Shown piece by piece: positions 8,435 to 15,422 of a stretch of DNA of 64,000 nucleotides. The position numbers and the translations under genes are program-made. The notes beneath the pieces were generated by a model. The model saw nothing but the letters and a program-made list of their open reading frames with translations. It did no database searches and was not told the origin of the DNA. The stretch lies in the NCBI RefSeq assembly GCF_029258205.1, contig NZ_JARHZJ010000042.1:1-64000 (forward strand), read 5' to 3'. Numbering within the stretch: the stretch's first letter is position 1; each line of letters begins with the position of its first letter. The stretch is from Clostridium sp. (GTDB lineage: Bacteria > Bacillota > Clostridia > Clostridiales > Clostridiaceae).

Positions 8435-8807
8435 CCTTTAATCTTGTTGGTATTCCCAAAAATATTCTATAAACATCTTCACTTTCATTTGATAAAAACT
8501 GAAGAACTTTTCCAGTCTCTTCTCTCCATAATCTTTCCTCTTTCTTTAAAGGAACTATTCCTGAAGATATTTCATCACAAATTAAAATTTTATCTTTAAA
8601 TAATTCTTTTTTTTCTTTAAAAAAATTTAAAGACTCTTTTCCTTGTAAAGCATTGAAATAAATTAATCTATCTATGCCACTAATAACTTTTTTAGAAAAA
8701 TCTATAGAATCTTCTTTGCAATAAAATATTTCCTCTTCATTTATGCCTAACTTTTCTCTTACATACTTTAGCTTTCCATTATAGGCACCGCCAAATAAAA
8801 GTTTCAA
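8427..8807 (-). CDS. Short CobU-like (cobinamide kinase family) protein
   Basis: 126 residues starting MKLLFGGAYNGKLKYVREKL. The N-terminus resembles CobU/CobP and keeps a loop GGAYNGK, and the middle has DKILICDEISSGIVPL, comparable with the DSLTSLVTNEM region of CobU. It is about 60 residues shorter than the true CobU two genes upstream, and the P-loop departs from GGxxSGKS. It may be a second cobinamide kinase, an accessory subunit or a degenerate duplicate. It lies 13 bp after cobS and overlaps cobC. Confidence 0.65.
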   Translation of the reverse strand: MKLLFGGAYNGKLKYVREKLGINEEEIFYCKEDSIDFSKKVISGIDRLIYFNALQGKESLNFFKEKKELFKDKILICDEISSGIVPLKKEERLWREETGKVLQFLSNESEDVYRIFLGIPTRLKGE

Positions 8808-8820
8808 AAGCTTCTCCTCC

Positions 8821-9576
8821 TTAAATAATTCCTAAAACTAAAATTCCTGTAAACTCCATAAGAACAAGAATATACCCTGCAACATCTCCATTTATTCCTC
8901 CTAATTCTTTTTTTACTTTTAAAAGCAAAATAAGAGAAATAACTCCCATTGATAAAATAGCTATTAAATAATTTATTCCTAATGTCAAAAACGTTAATAA
9001 TGCAACTAATACATATATTCCTATTAAAATTATTTCATCTACTTTTCCAGTTCCTTCTTTAAAGAATTTTGCTAGGGAACTTTGTCCAAGCATCTCTTGA
9101 CTTACAATAAAGTATCCATTTATTGCCCTTGATACTATTGGTATGAATATTAATATTCTCATATCTAAATTTTTATTTAAAACAGTAAACATTCCAGCAA
9201 ATTCTACTAATATTAATAAAACTACAGAAATAACCGAAAAAGCTCCAACTGTAGAATCCTTTAAAATTCTAAGCTTTGTTTCCCTATCTCTTCTAGAAAG
9301 AATCGCATCAGAAACATCCATAAATCCATCTAAATGTAAGAAGCCAGTTAAAATATATGGCACTATTAAAATAAGAACTGCCATAAGCATAATTGATACA
9401 TTTAGCTTATTTAATATAAAAAAACTTAGATACCAAAGTGTTCCTATAATTAACCCTATAAATGGATAAAGTTTCATTATATGTTTTGCAGCCTTGTCAT
9501 CCCATTCATATTTAGGCAATGGAATAACTGTAAACATGCTTAAAGTCATATTTATGGCCTTATAAAAAATTTTCAT
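8821..9576 (-). CDS. cobS: Adenosylcobinamide-GDP ribazoletransferase
   Basis: 251 residues, integral membrane, the usual size of CobS. It attaches alpha-ribazole(-phosphate) to adenosylcobinamide-GDP, the last assembly step. Signature sequence is present: FTVIPLP near residue 15, then FLHLDGFMDVSDAIL with metal-binding aspartates, RETKLRILKDSTVGAF, and GGINGDVAGY near the C-terminus. It overlaps the end of cobU by 17 bp. Confidence 0.95.
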   Translation of the reverse strand: MKIFYKAINMTLSMFTVIPLPKYEWDDKAAKHIMKLYPFIGLIIGTLWYLSFFILNKLNVSIMLMAVLILIVPYILTGFLHLDGFMDVSDAILSRRDRETKLRILKDSTVGAFSVISVVLLILVEFAGMFTVLNKNLDMRILIFIPIVSRAINGYFIVSQEMLGQSSLAKFFKEGTGKVDEIILIGIYVLVALLTFLTLGINYLIAILSMGVISLILLLKVKKELGGINGDVAGYILVLMEFTGILVLGII

Positions 9577-10120
9577 CTCTTAAAATCTCCTCTCCTTTGT
9601 GAAATATTAAGTTTCCAAAGGAAGCTTCTATAACAACATCTGAGAAGGAAGCTAATTCACAGTTTATTTTACCTAACTCTCTTTTAAAAGACTCTGTATA
9701 AGAATCATATTTAATTCCATCACTAAAAACATAATCAGAAACTATTACTAAATTAGAAACCTTAGTTCCTAGACTCTTTATATCCCTTAAAATATTACTA
9801 TTTACACTTTCATTAAATTCTTTTCCCACAAACATCTCATTAGTAACTAAAGATGTTAAACTGTCTAGTAAAACAGTATCTTCCTTAGAAAATTCATCAA
9901 ATATCTCATTTAAATTTCTATGTTTTTCAATAGTTTTAAAATTATATTTTTCTCTATTCTTTAAATGATTTTCTATTCTCTTTAAATCCTCTAAATCATA
10001 AGGATTCATAGTAGCCAAGTAATAAAGCTTCCCTTTTCCTTTTTTTGAAAAATTACTACTATAAAATTCAGCATAAGAAGATTTGCTACTCTTAGCTCCT
10101 CCAATAATTAAAACTATCAT
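9560..10120 (-). CDS. cobU: Adenosylcobinamide kinase / adenosylcobinamide-phosphate guanylyltransferase
   Basis: 186 residues, full CobU length. It phosphorylates adenosylcobinamide and then transfers GMP to give adenosylcobinamide-GDP. The Walker A loop reads GGAKSSKSS near the N-terminus (a small departure from GGxRSGKS), and DSLTSLVTNEM carries the Walker-B-like acidic residue. The C-terminal half reads VIVSDYVFSDGI, like the VSNEVG element of CobU. It follows cobT after 48 bp and overlaps cobS. Confidence 0.9.
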   Translation of the reverse strand: MIVLIIGGAKSSKSSYAEFYSSNFSKKGKGKLYYLATMNPYDLEDLKRIENHLKNREKYNFKTIEKHRNLNEIFDEFSKEDTVLLDSLTSLVTNEMFVGKEFNESVNSNILRDIKSLGTKVSNLVIVSDYVFSDGIKYDSYTESFKRELGKINCELASFSDVVIEASFGNLIFHKGEEILRDENFL

Positions 10121-10168
10121 AACTAATTAAATTAACTCCTATAATATTTTTAAAACGTTTTTAAGACT

Positions 10169-11254
10169 TTAAAGAACAATATAACATTCTTCATCCTTTA
10201 CATCTTCTAAATAGCTATTATCTATATTTCCTTCTTCAAAAGTTGCCATATTATTCATCATAGCTGTTGCAAAATCAATTACTGAGAAAGCTATTGGGCA
10301 TCCACTTCCTTCTCCTAACCTCATATTTAAATCTAACATAGGGTCTAAATCTAACTCTTTTATAGCTAACTCATATCCTATTTCTTGTGATTTATGGGAA
10401 GTAAAACAAAACTCTTTAACTAAAGGATTTAACCTATTAGCTAAAAGAGCCGCCACAACAGATATAAATCCATCTATTACTACAGGAATTCTATAAAAAG
10501 CAGAACCTAAAAATACTCCTGTCATAGCTCCAATGTCATATCCTCCAACCTTTGAAATAATATCAATGGGATCATCAAAATTAATATTATGTTTTTTAAC
10601 CACTTCTTCTACAATTCTTTTTTTCTTTTCGAAAGAAGCATTATTTATTCCTCCACCTTTTCCTACTACTTTGGAAGTTTCACATCCAATAAGAGCTTTT
10701 AATACTGCTGATGAAGTCGTTGTATTTCCTATTCCCATTTCACCTACTCCAAGTATTTTATATCCTTTTTCATTAGCTATTTTTACAGCTTCTATTCCAA
10801 TTTCTAAGGATTTTTTAGCTTCATCATAAGTCATAGCTGGTTCCTTATAAATATTTTTAGTTCCCTTTGATATCTTTCTATTTATAACTCCTTCTACGAT
10901 TTCATCTGAATTAATTCCTACATCAAAAACCATTAAATCTGTTCCATTAGCTTTTGCCAATGTAGCCACTCCAGTAGTACCTTTTATAAAGTTTTTTGTT
11001 TGAAGTAAAGTTACACATTGAGGTGCTGATGCTACGCCTTCTTCTTCAACTCCATTGTCAGAAGACATTATAATCACACACTTTTTATCAATATTATTAA
11101 ACATATTTCCAGTTATTCCAGATAACCTTATGGCTATATCTTCTAACTTTCCTAAACTTCCTAAAGGTTTAGCTAAAGAATCCACTCTATTTTTAGCTTT
11201 TACAATCATGTTATTATCTAAACCTTGTATTCCTTTTAACACCTCATTTAACAT
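10169..11254 (-). CDS. cobT: Nicotinate-nucleotide:dimethylbenzimidazole phosphoribosyltransferase
   Basis: 361 residues from the ATG at 11254 (MLNEVLKGI), matching the CobT family; a longer frame to 11329 would overlap the divergent gene. CobT transfers phosphoribose from nicotinate mononucleotide to the lower-ligand base, giving alpha-ribazole phosphate. Characteristic segments are KPLGSLGKLEDIA, SSDNGVEEEGVSAAP-like SSDNGVEEEGVASAP, GEMGIGNTTT, and RLGEGSGCP with catalytic Glu315. It leads the cobT-U-S-U'-C-cbiB-cobD operon. No riboswitch is visible upstream. Confidence 0.96.
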   Translation of the reverse strand: MLNEVLKGIQGLDNNMIVKAKNRVDSLAKPLGSLGKLEDIAIRLSGITGNMFNNIDKKCVIIMSSDNGVEEEGVASAPQCVTLLQTKNFIKGTTGVATLAKANGTDLMVFDVGINSDEIVEGVINRKISKGTKNIYKEPAMTYDEAKKSLEIGIEAVKIANEKGYKILGVGEMGIGNTTTSSAVLKALIGCETSKVVGKGGGINNASFEKKKRIVEEVVKKHNINFDDPIDIISKVGGYDIGAMTGVFLGSAFYRIPVVIDGFISVVAALLANRLNPLVKEFCFTSHKSQEIGYELAIKELDLDPMLDLNMRLGEGSGCPIAFSVIDFATAMMNNMATFEEGNIDNSYLEDVKDEECYIVL

Positions 11255-11318
11255 TATCCTTTTCCATCCCTTCTTATTTTTTGATATAATATTTTCATTA
11301 GAATATAAGGAGATTAAG
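11255..11318. promoter_or_regulatory. Short divergent promoter region between cobT and a kinase-like gene
   Basis: Only 64 bp separate the two start codons. The plus strand carries TATAAT at about 11285-11290 and an AAGGAG ribosome binding site near 11307-11312. The minus strand carries AAGGAT just before the cobT ATG. No aptamer can fit, so cobT expression is not riboswitch-controlled from here unless transcription comes from elsewhere. Confidence 0.45.
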
Positions 11319-12119
11319 ATGACTAACAAAATGAAAAATCATAAGATAACCAAACTAGGCGGTCTTAATAACTCAAATTATTTATTAGAGTGTGAAAATA
11401 ATAAATATGTTTTAAGAATACCTAGTAAAGATAATAAAAATAATTTTTCAGAGGAAAATTTTGTTTTAATATTTGCTAATTTGAACAAGCTATCTCCCCC
11501 TATTATATATCATAATAGGGATAATGGAATACTAATAAGCAAATTTTTAGAAGATTCAAAGATAAATATGAGTACATTTACATCTTTAGAATTCCTTGAA
11601 AAACTTTCAATTAATTTGAAAAAACTACATATTCTTAAATGTGAACATATTTTTAACCCTTTTGAACATATAAGAAAAAATTTTGATATTTTAAAATCTA
11701 AAAACTTTAATTTTCATGAGAACATTGATTTAATCTTAAATAAGCTAAATATTCTTGAAGAAAAATTAAGCAAAAATATGAATCTAGGCCTTTGTCATAA
11801 CGATTTAAATTCTTCAAATGTACTATATTATAATAAAAATGTCCTTTTTATTGATTTTGAATTTTCTGCTATGTGTGATATATTTTTTGATTTAGCTACT
11901 ATATCATGGATGCTTGATGAGAAAAAGAGATATTTTTTAATAAAAAGTTATTTTGGATACTATTCTTATGAATTAATGGAAAAATTAGAAAATTACCTTT
12001 TTATAGTTAAACTTTGGAATGCTTCTTGGAGTTTCTTAAAGTCATTAAATACTAATTCTACATATGATTACAAATTAGGTGGAAATATGATTATAGATGA
12101 TTTATTATCTACTCTATAA
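11319..12119 (+). CDS. Choline/aminoglycoside-kinase-like phosphotransferase
   Basis: 266 residues from the ATG at 11319, which follows ATAAGGAG; the longer frame from 11055 runs across cobT and is discarded. Kinase motifs: GGLNNSNYLL (nucleotide loop), YVLRIP with the ATP lysine position taken by Arg, the catalytic loop CHNDLNSSN (His160, Asp162, Asn167) and FIDFEFSAMCDIFFDLA with metal-binding Asp179. This is the LicA/choline kinase branch. It phosphorylates a small hydroxyl or amino-alcohol substrate. Divergent pairing with cobT suggests a B12-precursor substrate (see findings), but a choline/ethanolamine kinase acting independently is equally compatible. Confidence 0.72.
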   Translation: MTNKMKNHKITKLGGLNNSNYLLECENNKYVLRIPSKDNKNNFSEENFVLIFANLNKLSPPIIYHNRDNGILISKFLEDSKINMSTFTSLEFLEKLSINLKKLHILKCEHIFNPFEHIRKNFDILKSKNFNFHENIDLILNKLNILEEKLSKNMNLGLCHNDLNSSNVLYYNKNVLFIDFEFSAMCDIFFDLATISWMLDEKKRYFLIKSYFGYYSYELMEKLENYLFIVKLWNASWSFLKSLNTNSTYDYKLGGNMIIDDLLSTL

Positions 12120-12121
12120 AT

Positions 12122-12151
12122 AATAGGTAACCCTAGTAAAGGTTACCTATT
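12122..12151. terminator. Hairpin after the kinase-like gene
   Basis: AATAGGTAACC (12122-12132) pairs with GGTTACCTATT (12141-12151) around an 8-nt loop. No long T run follows, so it is a weak or bidirectional terminator. Confidence 0.6.
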
Positions 12152-12171
12152 ATTATATATACATAGAATAA

Positions 12172-12413
12172 TTATTAAATATAATTCATCTTTAAATAAT
12201 TTTACTATTTTTTTATTTACAAAATTCATTATTAATCTTAAATATAAATTTATTGCTGGAAACAAATCTTCTTCTAAGCTTAATACCGCTGTAGATGAAG
12301 AAAGTAAATCATTATGCCTTTTTTCAGGTGCAACTCAAGCATTAGAATACTTTCCTGTATTCTGCAACCCCAAGACCAATAGCTGTATGGCCATCATGGC
12401 AACAGGCATACAT
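12172..12413 (-). pseudogene. Decayed ORF of unknown family
   Basis: Within an otherwise geneless stretch the minus strand reads MYACCHDGHTAIGLGVAEYR from 12413, stops after KVF, and continues one frame over as VAPEKRHNDLLSSSTAVLSL and EEDLFPAINLYLRLIMNFV. The residue composition of both pieces looks like protein rather than random AT-rich translation, so I read this as a frameshifted remnant. I do not recognise the family. The Cys-Cys-His-Asp cluster hints at metal binding, no more than that. Confidence 0.4.
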
Positions 12414-12417
12414 AATT

Positions 12418-12467
12418 CCCCCTTAAGTAGATTTTGTTTATTTATAGTGTCTACTTAAAGAGGACCA
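12418..12467. repeat. IS-end-like inverted repeat relic
   Basis: CCCCTTAAGTAGA (about 12419-12431) and TCTACTTAAAGAGGACC (about 12450-12466) are inverted around an 18-bp AT loop. The right arm TGTCTACTTAAAGAGGACCA is close to the IS3-type terminus at 143-162. This may be a solo IS end or a miniature derivative. Confidence 0.4.
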
Positions 12468-12496
12468 TATCAATCAAAGAGCTCCCTTTTTACTTA

Positions 12497-13231
12497 TTAA
12501 TGACTACATCCATGATGATTGCATGTGTGCATGCTTGAAAACTCTTTTAATTCACCTTTTTTTAATGCTTCTAAATTAGCTTCTATATCCCCATCTATAG
12601 CTTTGTAAACTTTAATTCCCATAGAATTTAATTTATTTATAGCGCCAGCACCAATACCACCAACAACTACAGCATCTACAACTTCACCTGATAAAGCTTT
12701 TATTGGTTGACATTTGCCATGTTCATGACCTAAGTCACCATTTCCTACAGTAGTTACTTCATCTTTTTCTAAATCGCATATTACAAAAATTGGAGCAGTG
12801 CCAAAATGACCATATGGTATGCTTTTAACTCCTTCATTATTTTTAACTGGGAAACAAATTCTCATTATATTTTCCTCCTTCAAATTTTTATTATTTATGC
12901 ATTTAGCATATTTACATATTTTATTACATTTTTCATAATTATTTTCTTTTGTTTTTATATTATTATCATCATTTACGATATAATTAATTAAGATATTAAT
13001 ACTTTCTAACTGCTCTATATTTAAATCATAAACAATGTGATAACCTATTTTATATCCAATTACAAGGTTTGACTCTTTCAATACTTTTATTTGTTGAGAA
13101 ACAGCAGATTCTGAAATGCTAAGTTCTCTAGCTATTCCCTTTGCGCACATAGATTTTTTATTTATGAGATGTAGTATATTTATTCTAGTTTCATCTCCTA
13201 GGGCTTTAAATATTTTTATTTTATCTTCCAT
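12497..13231 (-). CDS. ArsR-type regulator fused to a NifX/NifB-type Fe-Mo-cofactor-binding domain
   Basis: 244 residues. Residues 1-85 are an ArsR/SmtB winged helix (LGDETRINILHLI; recognition helix SISESAVSQQIKVLKES). A linker has three cysteines, KCNKICKYAKC (Cys102, 106, 111). Residues 123-244 form a complete dinitrogenase iron-molybdenum cofactor domain (MRICFPVKNNEGVKSIPYGH, ... VVVGGIGAGAINKL) ending in a His/Cys tail, HTCNHHGCSH. An in-frame ATG at 12865 has a perfect GGAGG 8 nt upstream, so the second domain can also be made alone (122 residues). Likely an iron-sulfur or metal-responsive autorepressor, judging from paired operators at its promoter; the effector is unknown. Confidence 0.82.
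   Translation of the reverse strand: MEDKIKIFKALGDETRINILHLINKKSMCAKGIARELSISESAVSQQIKVLKESNLVIGYKIGYHIVYDLNIEQLESINILINYIVNDDNNIKTKENNYEKCNKICKYAKCINNKNLKEENIMRICFPVKNNEGVKSIPYGHFGTAPIFVICDLEKDEVTTVGNGDLGHEHGKCQPIKALSGEVVDAVVVGGIGAGAINKLNSMGIKVYKAIDGDIEANLEALKKGELKEFSSMHTCNHHGCSH
12863..12878 (-). promoter_or_regulatory. Internal ribosome binding site and start inside the ArsR-NifX gene
   Basis: The transcribed strand reads AAGGAGGAAAATATAATG, with GGAGG at 12878-12874 and ATG at 12865-12863, in frame with the upstream ArsR part. It begins the NifX-type domain exactly at its usual N-terminus, which suggests an originally separate gene or dual products. Confidence 0.75.
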
Positions 13232-13249
13232 AAGCCACTCCTTATTTTT

Positions 13250-13329
13250 TTAATTAAGCATTTCCTTAATTAAATTTTACTCCTATTTTTATAGAATTTC
13301 AATATTTAATTAAGCATTTTCTTAATTAT
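13250..13329 (-). promoter_or_regulatory. Promoter with two ArsR-type operators
   Basis: On the minus strand -35 TTGAAA (13302-13297) and -10 TAAAAT (13279-13274) are 17 bp apart. Two near-identical palindromes flank it. Copy 1 is TTAATTAAG-6-CTTAATTAA, perfect, at 13250-13273, downstream of the -10. Copy 2 is the same with one end mismatch, at 13306-13329, just upstream of the -35. AAGGAG precedes the ATG at 13231. The arrangement fits repression by an ArsR-family dimer, most simply autoregulation. Confidence 0.75.
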
Positions 13330-13400
13330 TTTTAATATTTTACTTTGTTCTAGATTAGTATTTATTTTAATTAAAATAGATCTAAATACTTAAAAACTAA

Positions 13401-13431
13401 AAAAAGAGTGGTTTTAAACCACTCTTTTTTT
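13401..13431 (-). terminator. Terminator after the sugar-binding lipoprotein
   Basis: AAAAAGAGTGGTTT and its complement meet almost without a loop at 13401-13428 with T/A runs on both sides, so it can stop transcription leaving the lipoprotein gene on the minus strand. Confidence 0.85.
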
Positions 13432-13442
13432 ATTAAAATTTA

Positions 13443-14891
13443 TTATTTATTAGCAGATTTCCATTCATCTAATTGTTCTTGCATTTCAGTTTTTATATCA
13501 TCTAATCCAGATGAAGCTAATTTTTTATTTAAATCTTCTAATCCTTTTACTGGATCTACTGAACCTGAGTATAAAGATCTTTCAAACTCTTGTAGTACGT
13601 TATTAACTGCTGATATTTGAGTTGTAACTGACTCTGTATTAAACTTAAATCCTAATATTTTTGAAGTTTTTGCACCTTGATTGAACTCTTCAAAAGCATC
13701 CCATTTATCTGCTGGGTCACTGTCTAAAACATAAGTATTAAACAAGTTTCCGTAAGCCCAACTTGTAACACTATATGGTCCATTAGGATCTCTCTTTATT
13801 TGATTATCACTAACTTTTTCATAGTGAGTTCCCTCTATTCCAAACATTAATAGATTTCTTAATTTAGAATCAGTATTTACTAAATTTATAAGCTCCATAG
13901 CTTTTTCTGGATGCTTAGATGTTGCTGATATAGCAGTCATAGCTCCAGTTGTTGAGTTATTTGTAACATATGGAGGAATTATTGATGATGTTACAACCTC
14001 TCTACCTAAAGCTTGCCCCCATCCATTTTCTGCATATGGTTGTCCATCAGCTTTCCACATAAATCTCTTAACTTCATTTTTCATATTACTAACTGCTGCA
14101 TCTTGATTTATATATCCTTTTTCGTAGTATTCTCTTAATTTAGTCATCATAGCCTTCATTTCATCTGTCTCATACATATTTTGTACAGTCAAAGTATCAT
14201 CATTAAAGAATACTCCTAGAGGTTTCATTATTTCATCAAATTCTAATGGAATTGAATCCCCTTGAGTGTAGAATGGTATAAAATCTGGTTCCTTTTCTTT
14301 TATGATTTGTAACCATGGTTCTAAATCTTCTACTGAGTGTAAATCTTGATATGGAATATTGTATTTTTCAACAAACTCCTTATCAAATACCCACATAGGT
14401 GCTCCTGCTATTTCTTTTTGGTTTGGAACTGCATATACTTTTCCATCAACTTCAGCACCCTTCCAAAGCCTTTCATCTATAACCCCTTTAATGTCTGATC
14501 CTTGTTTATCTAATAAATCATTTAATTCAAGAAAAGCACCTTTTCTAGCATTTTCTAAATATGGGAAAGCCCATGAACATGTAAATGCTAAATCATATTC
14601 TTCTCCTGAGTTAGCTATTACATTCATTTTTTGACTGTAATCACCAAAGTCAATATGTTTTATGTCTACAGTAGCATTTATTTTATCTTTTATATATTTA
14701 TTTACTTCCTCTTCTACTAATTCTCCATCTGTTTGAGGTTTACCTATAACATACCATACTAAGTTAACTGACTCCTCACTAGCTGCTCCGCCCTCTGCTT
14801 TTTTGTCACTTGATCCACATCCTGTAAGCATTACAGATGTAGTCATTACTCCTCCTAGAATTAATGCTAGTAATTTTTTGTGTTTAAGCAT
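13443..14891 (-). CDS. Extracellular sugar-binding lipoprotein (ABC solute-binding, DUF3502-type C-terminus)
   Basis: 482 residues. Lipoprotein signal with lipobox MLTGC (Cys25). The body is a family 1 solute-binding protein with aromatic and acidic clusters typical of oligosaccharide binders, including VDGKVYAVPNQKEI, KADGQPYAENGWGQ and KHPEKAMELINLVNTD. The last 130 residues resemble the C-terminal domain (DUF3502) of clostridial lipoproteins that work with LplB/YtcP-type permeases. No permease or ATPase genes are adjacent, so it is an orphan that must borrow a transporter. A candidate CcpA cre site lies 60-75 bp upstream. A decayed paralog follows at 15411-16875. Confidence 0.85.
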   Translation of the reverse strand: MLKHKKLLALILGGVMTTSVMLTGCGSSDKKAEGGAASEESVNLVWYVIGKPQTDGELVEEEVNKYIKDKINATVDIKHIDFGDYSQKMNVIANSGEEYDLAFTCSWAFPYLENARKGAFLELNDLLDKQGSDIKGVIDERLWKGAEVDGKVYAVPNQKEIAGAPMWVFDKEFVEKYNIPYQDLHSVEDLEPWLQIIKEKEPDFIPFYTQGDSIPLEFDEIMKPLGVFFNDDTLTVQNMYETDEMKAMMTKLREYYEKGYINQDAAVSNMKNEVKRFMWKADGQPYAENGWGQALGREVVTSSIIPPYVTNNSTTGAMTAISATSKHPEKAMELINLVNTDSKLRNLLMFGIEGTHYEKVSDNQIKRDPNGPYSVTSWAYGNLFNTYVLDSDPADKWDAFEEFNQGAKTSKILGFKFNTESVTTQISAVNNVLQEFERSLYSGSVDPVKGLEDLNKKLASSGLDDIKTEMQEQLDEWKSANK

Positions 14892-15284
14892 TTTTTTTCC
14901 CCCTCATATTACTATTTTTACACCATTTAGACCCCTTAATTTTAAAGTTTAAACAAACGTTTACAATGATTATATGTTTTATTAAAAAAATTAAAATCCA
15001 TATGATAATCACATATTTTTTATTTTCTGTTTGAAAAGCTTTAAGTAAATTAAAGTTTCTATAGTTAATTTATAACATAAAAGTAAAAAAGTCAATATTG
15101 TAAAAATATCATATATTTATGTCTTTAAAAGGCTATTTCACTAACTTTCAAGAGTTTTTAATATCATAATATTTATTTATATATTTTGTTAACTTTTTAA
15201 TAATTTTAAAAAGTTTGAAATATTTGTAATATAAGTGTTATATTTTGAATATTTTTTATTCTTTCTTTAATAACATATGATTAA
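14892..15284. other. AT-rich intergenic region
   Basis: Apart from the cre-like site at 14952-14965 I see no gene or RNA element here. The stretch is long poly-A/T sequence between two decayed or orphan loci. Confidence 0.5.
14952..14965 (-). promoter_or_regulatory. Candidate CcpA cre site
   Basis: The minus strand reads TGTAAACGTTTGTT, close to the catabolite-responsive element consensus (TGWAARCGYTWNCW). It lies 61 bp before the start of the sugar-binding lipoprotein gene, where it could overlap the promoter and give glucose repression. Confidence 0.55.
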
Positions 15285-15377
15285 ATAGAAGTTATTGAAA
15301 ACAAAGAAAAAATAAATGAATTAATAAAAATACTTGAGCCTATGATAGAAACTAGAACAATTACAATTCATAGATAA
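15285..15377 (+). pseudogene. C-terminal remnant of a DUF190-family protein
   Basis: The plus strand reads IEVIENKEKINELIKILEPM then IETRTITIHR and stop, with no start codon in frame. It matches the C-terminal part of DUF190 proteins, where an IEVIDSEEKI-like strand is followed by a helix and a final strand. Only 30 codons survive. Confidence 0.5.
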
Positions 15378-15406
15378 TATTCAAGTAATATCTTTAAATA
15401 AAACAA

Positions 15407-15422
15407 CAGACTAAGAAGTCTG
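15407..15422 (-). terminator. Short hairpin at the end of the broken lipoprotein gene
   Basis: On the minus strand CAGACT (15422-15417) and AGTCTG (15412-15407) flank a 4-nt loop, followed by TTGTTTTATTT. The stem overlaps the stop codon of the pseudogene. Confidence 0.5.

Noticed and set aside
11055-11318. N-terminal extension of the kinase-like ORF
   Set aside because: It runs antisense through cobT; the ATG at 11319 has a proper AAGGAG and begins the kinase fold.
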